In this document: positions 1-6,378 of the stretch, one piece after another
How the letters are laid out: each line of letters opens with the position of its first letter
Numbering within the stretch: the stretch's first letter is position 1
Origin: an uncultured Opitutaceae bacterium
GTDB lineage: Bacteria; Verrucomicrobiota; Verrucomicrobiia; Opitutales; Opitutaceae
Length of the DNA: 10,871 nt
Assembly: GCA_937902865.1 (NCBI GenBank)
Contig: CALFNJ010000533.1
Span: 1 to 10,871, forward strand
Reading direction: 5' to 3'
Notes under the pieces: generated by a model
What the model was told of the DNA's origin: nothing
The model's input: the letters and a program-made list of their open reading frames with translations, nothing else
Databases searched by the model: none
Program-made: the position numbers and the translations under genes

Positions 1-646
1 TGTTGAGGCCGATGTTGCAGCAGACGAGCACGATGAAGAAACCGAAGATCTCGGCCTTCAGGAGGCCGTTGATCACGTCCTTGAACTGCATGAACCGGCG
101 CAGGGCGGAGAAATAGGCCTCGGGCCCGATGGCGATGGAATGCGTGTATTTCGAGACAAGCGCGCCGCCGAACCAGCCGACGAGATCGCCGATGATCACG
201 AGCACGGGCATCATCACGAGGATCGCCGCGAGCCGCGGGAGCACGAGGATGCGGGCGGTGGGGATGTTCATCGTCTCGAGCGCATCGACCTCCTGGTAGA
301 CCTTCATCGAGGCGAGCTCCGCCGAGATCGCCGAGCCGACGCGGCCCGCGACCAGGATCGAAACCATCACCGGGCCCAGCTCGCGCGCCATGGAAAGACC
401 AACAAGCGTGCCGATGAACTGCTTGGTGCCGAAGTTCTCCATCGAGTAGCCGGCCTGGAGCGCGAGCACGCTGCCGATGAAGAAGCAGAGGATGGCGACG
501 ATCGGCAGGGTGGTGTAGCCGATGAGATAGCACTGCTCGACAAAGCGGTACCATTGGCGCGGCAGCGTGCCGAAGTACGACAGGGAGCGCACCAGCAGGA
601 TGATGGTGCTGCCGAAGCCTTCGAGAATGGCGGTGATTTGCTTCAT
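1..646 (-). CDS. mlaE: MlaE-family ABC transporter permease (3' end cut by window edge)
   Basis: Inner-membrane permease of an Mla/MCE-type ABC system, which moves phospholipids or other hydrophobic molecules between the inner and outer membranes. Reading from ATG at 646 towards position 1, the frame stays open for 215 residues and leaves the window without a stop. Family hallmarks are visible: RELGPVM at residues 88-94, then GRVGSAISAEL at 101-111 and VYQEVDALETM at 116-126. These match the conserved cytoplasmic loop of MlaE/YrbE proteins, which contacts the ATPase. Hydrophobic stretches near residues 45-65, 80-100, 138-165 and 198-215 fit its membrane helices. The gene starts 20 nt after the stop of the repeat protein gene at 667-2145, so the two are probably co-transcribed; the ATPase and MCE genes would be expected further left, outside the window. 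There is no Shine-Dalgarno site, but a TTTTCTCC tract lies just before the start. Family assignment is firm; the transported substrate is not visible. Confidence 0.92.
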   Translation of the reverse strand, partial: MKQITAILEGFGSTIILLVRSLSYFGTLPRQWYRFVEQCYLIGYTTLPIVAILCFFIGSVLALQAGYSMENFGTKQFIGTLVGLSMARELGPVMVSILVAGRVGSAISAELASMKVYQEVDALETMNIPTARILVLPRLAAILVMMPVLVIIGDLVGWFGGALVSKYTHSIAIGPEAYFSALRRFMQFKDVINGLLKAEIFGFFIVLVCCNIGLN

Positions 647-666
647 GTCGGTCGGAGAAAATCAGG

Positions 667-2145
667 TCAGCGGTTCGGCATCGAACCATCGGCCGGTTTT
701 GACGAAAAATCGAACCAGAAGGCCCTCCAGCCCCGGGCGTCGCGCCGGAAGCCGAACAGCCCATTGCCTACCGCGATCCGGCGCGTCTCGGGTGATGAGG
801 CGACGCTGAAGATCGGGCCCAGATGGAATTCGCGCTTTTGGGGCTGGCGCCGCCACGTGACCAGATCGAACAGCGCGGACTGGCGGACGTCCTCCGGCGA
901 CCGCTGGTCGTAGCGGTAGAGGGCGAAAAGGGGCGACCAGAGGATCCGCATGTTGTCGTTGTGCGGGAAGAACACCTCGATCGGGCTCAGCACCTGCAGC
1001 TGACGCTTGCCGGCGCCGTTGTTCCACGCGCTGTAGAACGGCCAGACATGCGTCTTCTCGGCGGGTGCCAGGCGGGGGTTGGTCGCGCTGCGCTGCTGGA
1101 GCGACCAGTAGAGGAAGAAAAAGAATTGGGTGCGCGTCTGGGCGAGCCCCTGCTCCGTCCAGTCCTGACGGCGGAAGAGCGGCCACATCACCCAGGTCTT
1201 GTCCAGGCCCTTGACGATGGAATGCGTGTAGAACGGCGCCCAGCGGTTGCGGTAATGATCCTCACCGCGGCCCTGCAGAAACAGGGGCCAGAAATAACGG
1301 GTTTCGTCGTAGTGGTACGGCGCGGTCCGGTGCGTATAGCCGAAGAAGGGCCAGACATAGCTCTTTCCCTCGGCTTCGGCGCTATGCTCGCTGGCGTAGA
1401 AGGGCAGGATGCCGAACGACTCCTTCGGCACCGACTGATCGAGGCGGGAAACGTTCCGGTAGATCAGCGGCCAGAGATAGAACTCGTTGTGAAAGACGCC
1501 CGGCTGGCGCTCCCACCCGAAAAGCGGCCACAGGGCAAAACCGGTATGATCCGCCCCGTGCACCGTACGGATGAAAGGCCAGGGATAGGCGTTCATCACG
1601 ACGCCGCGCTTCTCCGTCTGGAAATACAGCGGGAAGAGCGCCCAGTGAATGCGATCCAGGAACAGGCGATTCTTGATCGTGCCGTAGATCGGAAAAAGCG
1701 CGTGATAGGACGTCTCGGGCGAATCCGTCTTCCGCGAAAAATAGAACGGCCAGATGTCGAAAGCCTTGTCGTTGCGCTCGGTCGTGGGCTCACCGGCGCG
1801 CGGACGTCCGAAGTTGATCAGCTGCAGGATGCTCCAGCGATAGGACTCGTGGTCGGAGCGATAGACGAAGAGCGGATAAACGAAGCTGGTTTCCGTCGTC
1901 GCCTCGGGCGCATTGAACTTGCGCAGGTAAAAGGGCCGGAAGCCGAGGGCATCCACGCCGTCGCCCTGCGGTTGGTGAAACAGCAACGGTCCGGCGCCCT
2001 GCCAGGATTGCACTTCTCCCTGCGCATTGAGCTGGGCAACGCGGACGGGCCAGAAATTCTGCTCGCGCTCGAGCTGCTGGGCCCGCGCCAATGCGCCCAA
2101 CGCCACGGACAAGCCGAGGCAGGCGAAGAAATGGCGCAAGCGCAT
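667..2145 (-). CDS. Exported WPF/WPL-repeat protein of unknown function
   Basis: I do not recognise a named family. The 492-residue product starts with a basic n-region and a hydrophobic core ending in ARA before QQ, at about residues 1-22, which is a typical Sec signal peptide, so the protein is probably periplasmic or in the outer membrane. The rest is a run of about twenty degenerate units centred on [hydrophobic]-W-P-[FL]-[FY], for example IWPFYF (131), LFPLYF (170), LWPLFG (205), LWPLIY (224), VWPFFG (264), FWPLFL (285), MWPLFR (320), VWPFYS (367) and WSPLFA (403). Spacing is mostly 17-22 residues. The short aromatic segments separated by polar turns suggest beta hairpins, forming a propeller, solenoid or barrel; this is inference. 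The mlaE-like permease gene starts 20 nt downstream, which points to an envelope or lipid-related role. No Shine-Dalgarno site precedes the ATG at 2145. The long open frame on the opposite strand here is a coding shadow. Confidence 0.82.
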   Translation of the reverse strand: MRLRHFFACLGLSVALGALARAQQLEREQNFWPVRVAQLNAQGEVQSWQGAGPLLFHQPQGDGVDALGFRPFYLRKFNAPEATTETSFVYPLFVYRSDHESYRWSILQLINFGRPRAGEPTTERNDKAFDIWPFYFSRKTDSPETSYHALFPIYGTIKNRLFLDRIHWALFPLYFQTEKRGVVMNAYPWPFIRTVHGADHTGFALWPLFGWERQPGVFHNEFYLWPLIYRNVSRLDQSVPKESFGILPFYASEHSAEAEGKSYVWPFFGYTHRTAPYHYDETRYFWPLFLQGRGEDHYRNRWAPFYTHSIVKGLDKTWVMWPLFRRQDWTEQGLAQTRTQFFFFLYWSLQQRSATNPRLAPAEKTHVWPFYSAWNNGAGKRQLQVLSPIEVFFPHNDNMRILWSPLFALYRYDQRSPEDVRQSALFDLVTWRRQPQKREFHLGPIFSVASSPETRRIAVGNGLFGFRRDARGWRAFWFDFSSKPADGSMPNR

Positions 2146-2337
2146 GGTGGTTGGCAGCTAGGAAGACGAAACGACGAACAGTATCTCACACACCGCAGCC
2201 AGTCGGGAGCCGCGAGATATGAAAATAGTTAGGGTCCTAATCAAAAGACTTTGCCGGGGACTGTAAATGCAATGTGGAAGGCGTCCCCTTCCTAACCCGC
2301 AATGGAGGCCGAAGTTCCGAGCGCAGACCTATTTGCG

Positions 2338-3312
2338 TCAGCGACTCCCGGTGCGATTTCCGCACGTAACACTTTCACCCGGCGTCAAAATACGAAAATC
2401 CGCTTCCGCAATTCCTGCGGCTTGGCGAGCTTCCGCCAAGGCCCGGGGTGGGTCGTCGCGGCCTTCATCGGTCAGGCGCCAGCATCCCCAGTGCATGCCC
2501 ACACTGACCTTGGCGCCCAGGTCGCGATGAACCTGCACGGATTCCGCCGGATTCATGTGCGCGCTGCGCATGAACCACCGTGGTTCGTAGGCTCCGATGG
2601 GAATCAGTGCCAGATCCGGCGCGCCCAGCCGCTCGCGAATGGAGGAAAACAGGGTCGGATCATAACCCGAATCCCCGAGGAAATAGATGCTTTGGTCCGC
2701 GTCGCGCAGGTGGAAGCCGCCCCAGAGCCGATGATTGGTCCCGCCGATCCGGCGTCTGCACCAATGTCGCGCGGGCGTTAGCGTCAGAGTCAGCGCCGGC
2801 GACCAGGCGTGCGTCTGCCACCAATCCAGTTCGGTAATCCGGCTGAAGCCAGCCTCGGCGAGCAGGCCGCGATGCCCAAGAGGCGCGATGACGGCTGACT
2901 GATGCGTGGCGGCGAGCCGGCGCAGGGTCGGGACGTCGCAGTGATCGTAGTGATCGTGGCTGAGCAGGACGGCGTCGATCTTCGGCAGCGCCTCGAACGG
3001 CACGCCCGGGGCATGGACGCGTCGAGGACCGGCCCACGAGACGGGACTGACGCGCTCCGAAAACACCGGATCGGTCAGAAAATTCCCGTGCGGCGTCTGG
3101 AGCAGAAAAGTCGCGTGATTGATCCAGGTGACCACCGCCTGATTGCCTTGGCGATGCGGAGGAACGGCCGGCGCGATCTCGACCCAACGCGGCCACGGCA
3201 CCGCCTGGCGGGAAAGCTGCCAGCGCAGCACGTCGAGCAGTCCGCGCTCGGTGTGGCCGCCGGGATTGAAAAAGGTTTTCCCGTTGCAGTGATCGGAGAG
3301 CGGGAATGACAT
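2338..3312 (-). CDS. NAPE-PLD-like metallo-beta-lactamase-fold hydrolase
   Basis: Predicted zinc hydrolase of 324 residues in the metallo-beta-lactamase superfamily (COG2220 type). The metal-binding motif SHDHYDH is at residues 118-124, and the later ligands are consistent with H183 (ARHW), D214 (GDSG) and H274 (GMHWG). The stretch IPIGAYEPRWFM at 238-249 is, from memory, almost the same as in N-acyl-phosphatidylethanolamine-hydrolysing phospholipase D. HWC at 183-185, with WGGF at 197-200, also fits that family, so a phospholipase D-like activity on membrane lipids is likely. Bacterial relatives are mostly untested and the substrate is unknown. There is no signal peptide, so it should be cytosolic or peripheral on the inner membrane. 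The frame stays open upstream to 3972, but that part lies antisense to rsmD; ATG 3312 starts just before the first family-like sequence and leaves a 60-bp divergent promoter region. The next minus-strand gene begins 192 nt downstream. Confidence 0.85.
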   Translation of the reverse strand: MSFPLSDHCNGKTFFNPGGHTERGLLDVLRWQLSRQAVPWPRWVEIAPAVPPHRQGNQAVVTWINHATFLLQTPHGNFLTDPVFSERVSPVSWAGPRRVHAPGVPFEALPKIDAVLLSHDHYDHCDVPTLRRLAATHQSAVIAPLGHRGLLAEAGFSRITELDWWQTHAWSPALTLTLTPARHWCRRRIGGTNHRLWGGFHLRDADQSIYFLGDSGYDPTLFSSIRERLGAPDLALIPIGAYEPRWFMRSAHMNPAESVQVHRDLGAKVSVGMHWGCWRLTDEGRDDPPRALAEARQAAGIAEADFRILTPGESVTCGNRTGSR

Positions 3313-3360
3313 CCGATCAGCTATGAGGTCCCGTTGCCCCGTTGCGCAAACCTTCCGACG

Positions 3361-3366
3361 AAAGGA
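3361..3366 (+). promoter_or_regulatory. Ribosome binding site of rsmD
   Basis: AAAGGA lies 6 nt before the GTG at 3373. It decides the rsmD start: the frame is also open further upstream to a TTG at 3334, but family homology begins with RISGG directly after the GTG. This is the only clear Shine-Dalgarno site before a gene in the window. Confidence 0.6.
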
Positions 3367-3372
3367 TTGCCC

Positions 3373-3948
3373 GTGCGCATAAGTGGCGGTGGCGCGCGTG
3401 GGATTCCGCTGACGGTGCCGAAAGGAGATATGGTCCGGCCGGCAACCGACGGACTGCGGCAGGCGGTCTTTTCGAGTCTCGCGGCGCGCATCCCCGGAGC
3501 GCGGTTTCTCGATCTTTTCGCGGGCAGCGGCGCCTATGGGCTCGAGGCGCTGAGCCGCGGCGCCGCGGGCGGCGTCTTCGTGGAAAAGCAGCCGAAGGCG
3601 AGCGCGTGTCTCCGGCATAATCTGGCGGCGGTCTGCAAGAGCCTGAACCGCGGGCTCGACGACCTGGAAATCCGCCAGGCGGACGCGCTCACCGCGCCGC
3701 TCGAAGTCGGCGGCACGGCCCCGGCCCTGATCTTCATTGATCCGCCTTACGAAATCATTCCGGAAGTCGCGCCCCGGATCTTCGCGCGTTTCGACCTGCT
3801 GCTGGCGGCGTCGGCTTCGACCGACACGATCGTCGTCTTCGAGGCGCCGGGCGAAATCGAGCTCACTCCGGCAGGCTGGACCTGCGTGAAGCGGTTGGGA
3901 AAAGGCGGGCGTCAGCCGACAGCGAGTTTCTTCCGCAAGGAAGCGTAG
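3373..3948 (+). CDS. rsmD: 16S rRNA (guanine-N2)-methyltransferase RsmD
   Basis: Methylates the N2 of G966 (E. coli numbering) in 16S rRNA of the assembling 30S subunit, with S-adenosylmethionine as donor; cytosolic. The protein is 191 residues, the usual length. The N-terminal RISGG...GIPL...P segment is the RsmD RNA-binding start, followed by RPATDGLRQAVF at 22-33. DLFAGSGAYGLEALSRGA at 47-64 is the SAM-binding motif I, E71 fits the acidic ribose contact, and FIDPPYEI at 121-128 holds the catalytic DPPY typical of amino-group methyltransferases. GTG at 3373 is preferred as start because homology begins there and AAAGGA precedes it. The gene diverges from the hydrolase gene across 60 bp and converges on rsmE across a repeat-filled gap. 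Confidence 0.93.
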   Translation: MRISGGGARGIPLTVPKGDMVRPATDGLRQAVFSSLAARIPGARFLDLFAGSGAYGLEALSRGAAGGVFVEKQPKASACLRHNLAAVCKSLNRGLDDLEIRQADALTAPLEVGGTAPALIFIDPPYEIIPEVAPRIFARFDLLLAASASTDTIVVFEAPGEIELTPAGWTCVKRLGKGGRQPTASFFRKEA

Positions 3949-3970
3949 GCGCGTCCGGCACGCCGGTCGC

Positions 3971-4005
3971 AACGTTCAACGTCCAACGCTCAACGTTGAA
4001 CGTTC
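3971..4005 (+). repeat. Five tandem heptamers, AACGTTC consensus
   Basis: Five 7-bp units follow one another without gaps: AACGTTC, AACGTCC, AACGCTC, AACGTTG, AACGTTC. Because AACGTT is its own reverse complement, the array also forms an 11-bp perfect inverted repeat (3971-3981 with 3994-4004) around a 12-nt loop. It lies 22 bp after the rsmD stop. No T-run follows on either strand, so it does not look like a standard intrinsic terminator. Confidence 0.85.
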
Positions 4006-4057
4006 AAGGAGGAGAACTGGACCGCGAAATGTCCCTGTGGAGATGGCTGCGAGGGCG

Positions 4058-4082
4058 GTAGGGCGAACCGTCCCGGTGAGCC
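4058..4082 (+). repeat. GTAG-headed REP-like palindrome 1
   Basis: GTAG at 4058-4061 is followed directly by an imperfect palindrome: GGC-GA-ACCG, loop TCC, CGGT-GA-GCC. The only unpaired stem positions are a symmetric GA/GA internal loop, which is stable in RNA and DNA hairpins. The GTAG head followed by a short GC-rich hairpin is the form of REP sequences linked to RAYT (REP-associated tyrosine) transposases. It is in the same orientation as the next element. Confidence 0.6.
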
Positions 4083-4089
4083 GTCAGAA

Positions 4090-4114
4090 GTAGGGCGGGT
4101 CTCCGACCCGCCCT
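4090..4114 (+). repeat. GTAG-headed REP-like palindrome 2
   Basis: GTAG at 4090-4093 leads into GGCGGGTC, loop TCC, GACCCGCC. The perfect pairing reaches from 4092-4101 to 4105-4114, with 10-bp arms. This is the most stable of the group between rsmD and rsmE, and it may also slow or end transcription from either side. Confidence 0.75.
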
Positions 4115-4175
4115 GGCTTGGCTGGCTGTGTCCTTCGCCGCTTCGCGCGACACTTCCGCAGGCGACGTCGAGCAT

Positions 4176-4199
4176 CAGCCGCCTCACGGCGGCTGCTAC
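4176..4199 (-). repeat. GTAG-headed REP-like palindrome 3 (inverted)
   Basis: On the minus strand GTAG (4199-4196) is followed by CAGCCGCC, loop GTGA, GGCGGCTG, a perfect 8-bp stem. It points towards the two plus-strand palindromes at 4058 and 4090, so the three together form an inverted cluster like the BIMEs of enterobacteria. It ends 14 bp before the rsmE stop codon. Confidence 0.7.
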
Positions 4200-4213
4200 G
4201 CGACATCGAACAC

Positions 4214-4927
4214 TCAAAAGAGCTTGAGGCCGGCTTTGGCCAGCGTGACGGCGGCGACGACAGCGGTCTCTGTGCGCAAGACCCGCGGGCCGAGATGCGC
4301 GAAGGCGAATTGTTGCGTGCGCAGCAGCTCGCGCTCGGCCGCGGCCCAGCCGCGTTCCGGACCGAGGGCGAGCACGACCGGAGCGCGCATGGATAGCTGC
4401 GGGAGCGGCTGGGGGGATTCGTAGTTATCCAGAGCGATGCGGCTGCCGGCGGGTCCGAGGGCGTTCACCGCTTCGACGAAGGATCGGTCAAAGGTGATTT
4501 CGGGCAGCCGCGTGTCGAAGGCCTGCTCGGCGCCGGCGATGAGATGGCGCCGCCATTCGCCTGAGGACCACAGCGTGCTCTGGCCGTAGTTGGGCTCGCC
4601 CTTTTCCGTGCGGACAAAATGCAGCGCTTGCACGCCGAGTGCCGTGGCTTCGGCGAGAATCTTCCGCGCGGTTTGCGGGCGAGGCAGGCCGAGAATCAGC
4701 GTGATCGGGTTGAGCGGCGGAGGCGGTGCGCCCCAGCTGAATTGCAACGTCAGCCGCGAGTCATCGATCGCAACGAGCGTGCCCTTTCCCTTGGGCCCGT
4801 TCACCAGGCCCGCGTCGAACGTGTCACCTGCCTTGCGGCGCAACACCTCGAGGAGATGCACGGCCCGCGGATCGCTGCGAGACAGCGGGCGTTCGGCCTC
4901 GGCGGGCTCAAAAAGAATGAGATTCAT
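4214..4927 (-). CDS. rsmE: 16S rRNA (uracil(1498)-N3)-methyltransferase RsmE
   Basis: Methylates N3 of U1498 in 16S rRNA (E. coli numbering) using S-adenosylmethionine; a SPOUT-class knotted methyltransferase of the cytosol. The 237-residue length is normal. The N-terminal PUA-like part includes HLLEVLRRKAGD at 24-35. The SPOUT part shows AEQ at 133-135, LALGPERGW at 186-194 and LGPRVLRTETA at 212-222; the last two are the diagnostic SAM-binding and knot motifs of RsmE. ATG at 4927 gives the expected MNLILF-type start; no Shine-Dalgarno site is present and the leader instead carries GTCTCCCTGACTCC. It converges with rsmD. Confidence 0.93.
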   Translation of the reverse strand: MNLILFEPAEAERPLSRSDPRAVHLLEVLRRKAGDTFDAGLVNGPKGKGTLVAIDDSRLTLQFSWGAPPPPLNPITLILGLPRPQTARKILAEATALGVQALHFVRTEKGEPNYGQSTLWSSGEWRRHLIAGAEQAFDTRLPEITFDRSFVEAVNALGPAGSRIALDNYESPQPLPQLSMRAPVVLALGPERGWAAAERELLRTQQFAFAHLGPRVLRTETAVVAAVTLAKAGLKLF

Positions 4928-5000
4928 GCCCAGGAGTCAGGGAGACGGGGACCGGGGAAAGGAAGAAGTGGGAAGGAGGAATTAAGAATCCCGAGCTCGG

Positions 5001-5107
5001 ACTTCGGCATCTCGCGCAGTGGCGCAGTAATGCAGAGGAGACGCAGTCCAGAGATTCGGGGATCGATCTCCGCGTTTCTGCGCCTCTGCGCGAGATCTCC
5101 GAAGTTT
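5001..5107. repeat. Long imperfect inverted repeat A, upstream of rsmE and downstream of gpr
   Basis: The left arm, about 5001-5033, and the right arm, about 5069-5107, match closely when one is reverse-complemented (ACTTCGG, then ATCTCGCGCAG, GGCGCAG, A and GC, with a few substitutions and one 1-nt indel). The arms are themselves made of degenerate 8-bp units such as GCGCAGTG and GCGCAGTA. The loop contains GATCGATCT (5061-5069), also found in inverted repeat B. The whole gap 4928-5118 contains no gene; besides this element only an AG-rich stretch (4940-4980) is visible. Confidence 0.75.
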
Positions 5108-5118
5108 GAAAAATTTCC

Positions 5119-6114
5119 TCACGCCGCGAGGATGCGGTCAATCTGCGCGAGCTCGGCGCTGGTGAAGGAGAGATTCTTCAAGGCACCGAGGTTGTCCTCG
5201 ATCTGGCTGGTCCGGCTCGCACCGATGAGCGCGCTGGTGACGGCCGGCTGGCGCAGCACCCAGGCCAGCGCCATCTGGGCGAGGGACTGGCCCCGCTGGC
5301 GGGCGAGGGCATCGAGCTGGCGGATCTGACCGACCTTCCCCTCGGTGATGTGCTCCGGCTTGAGAAAACGCGGGTCATGCCCGGCGCGGGAGTCGGCGGG
5401 AATACCCTGCAGATAGCGGTTGGTGAGCAGACCCTGTGCGAGCGGGCAGAATGGAATGCAACCGACGCCCTCGCGCTCCAGCACGGCGAGCAGCCCTTTT
5501 TCGACCGAACGCTCGAACATGTGGTATTTCGGCTGATGGATGAGGCAGGGCGTGCCGAGCTCGCGCAGCAACTGGGCGGCGCGGGCGGTCTGGTCGGGGC
5601 TGTAGTTGGAAAGCCCGACATACAGTGCCTTGCCGGACCGGACGGCGTGGGCGAGGGCCCCCATGGTTTCCTCGAGCGGCGTGTTGGGATCGGGCCGGTG
5701 GGAATAGAAAATGTCGACGTAGTCCAGGCGCAGCCGCTTCAGGCTTTGATCGAGCGAGGCGAGCAGACTCTTGCGCGAACCCCAGTCACCATACGGTCCA
5801 TCCCACATGAGATAGCCCGCCTTGGAAGAGATCACGAGCTCGTCGCGATGCGCCGCGAGCTCGCCGTGAAGGATGTCGCCGAAGTTTCTCTCTGCCGCGC
5901 CCGGCGGCGGGCCGTAGTTGTTCGCCAGATCGAAATGCGTGATCCCGAGATCGAAGGCGCGCAGGACCAGCGCCCGGCGGTTCGCCGGATCGTCGACATC
6001 GCCGAAATTGTGCCAGAGGCCGAGCGACAGACGGGGCAGCTTCAGCCCGCTGCGGCCGCAGGCGCGATAGAGCGCGGGATTGTCGTAGCGGTGAGCGGCG
6101 GGTTGGTGCGACAT
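5119..6114 (-). CDS. gpr: Aldo/keto reductase, YghZ/Gpr type (L-glyceraldehyde 3-phosphate reductase)
   Basis: NADPH-dependent aldo/keto reductase of the AKR14 type, whose E. coli member YghZ reduces L-glyceraldehyde 3-phosphate and methylglyoxal; a cytosolic detoxifying enzyme. The 331 residues carry the family's strings LSLGLWHNFG (29-38) and GITHFDLANNYGPPPG (57-72), then SSKAGY, SLDQSLKR and VDIFYSHR. The catalytic tetrad is visible as D62, Y67, K98 and H139. LIGASRTSQIEDN (297-309) is the C-terminal cofactor-binding segment. The frame is open further upstream to 6681, but that part crosses inverted repeat B and shows no homology; ATG 6114 gives the normal N-terminus. The leader reads CCCTTTCTCCCC with no Shine-Dalgarno site. 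It stands alone between two long inverted repeats. The assignment to Gpr rather than a sister reductase rests on remembered similarity. Confidence 0.88.
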   Translation of the reverse strand: MSHQPAAHRYDNPALYRACGRSGLKLPRLSLGLWHNFGDVDDPANRRALVLRAFDLGITHFDLANNYGPPPGAAERNFGDILHGELAAHRDELVISSKAGYLMWDGPYGDWGSRKSLLASLDQSLKRLRLDYVDIFYSHRPDPNTPLEETMGALAHAVRSGKALYVGLSNYSPDQTARAAQLLRELGTPCLIHQPKYHMFERSVEKGLLAVLEREGVGCIPFCPLAQGLLTNRYLQGIPADSRAGHDPRFLKPEHITEGKVGQIRQLDALARQRGQSLAQMALAWVLRQPAVTSALIGASRTSQIEDNLGALKNLSFTSAELAQIDRILAA

Positions 6115-6165
6115 GGGGAGAAAGGGCGTGGACGGACCGACAGGTGGATCCTGATTTCGGATCTT

Positions 6166-6245
6166 ACCACAAAGGCACCAAGGCACGAAGAATACCCAAT
6201 CCGAATGTTGGGAGATCGATCTTTGGGCCTCGGTGCCTTTGTGGT
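6166..6245. repeat. Long imperfect inverted repeat B, between gpr and the site-2 protease gene
   Basis: Left arm 6166-6190 (ACCACAAAGGCACCAAGG...) and right arm 6221-6245 match at 22 of 25 positions after reverse complementing. The loop holds GATCGATCT (6214-6222) and a small palindrome CCCAA...TTGGG. As in repeat A, the arms contain short internal repeats (AAGGCACC, AAGGCACG). It sits 52 bp upstream of the gpr start. The remaining 133 bp up to the protease start show nothing clear. Confidence 0.8.
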
Positions 6246-6378
6246 GAAATTGCGGGGTTCGGATTAGAAATCCAAATTGGAGACTACCGACTGGCGGCGA
6301 AAATTGCGATCGGCGCGGAGTGGCACAAGGGTGAAGACAAGGTTGACGCGGTGGAAGTGGGGCCGAGATTGGCGGCTC

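Noticed and set aside
140..913. Plus-strand open frame of 257 codons at the left end
   Set aside because: Antisense to mlaE and to the end of the repeat protein gene; the translation is His/Asp/Arg-rich low complexity, as expected of a shadow.
823..2232. Long plus-strand open frame of 469 codons antisense to the repeat protein gene
   Set aside because: It lies wholly opposite a gene with a signal peptide and regular repeats; its translation is rich in Arg, Glu and Gly with no domain. A shadow of GC-rich coding sequence.
2150..2260. Promoter for the repeat protein gene (TTGATT with CATATC, minus strand)
   Set aside because: The -10 match is only three of six; not supportable by eye.
2256..2288. 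Possible terminator hairpin (GGGGAC...GTCCCC) after the hydrolase gene
   Set aside because: Only a 6-bp stem with a 21-nt loop and no directly following T-run on the minus strand; too weak to call.
3313..3972. Upstream extension of the hydrolase frame on the minus strand
   Set aside because: It is antisense to rsmD, which has strong motifs and a ribosome binding site, and the extension shows no family similarity.
3949..4213. CRISPR-like array between rsmD and rsmE
   Set aside because: Repeat units are either 7-bp tandem copies without spacers or hairpins of different sequence; no repeat-spacer regularity and no cas gene.
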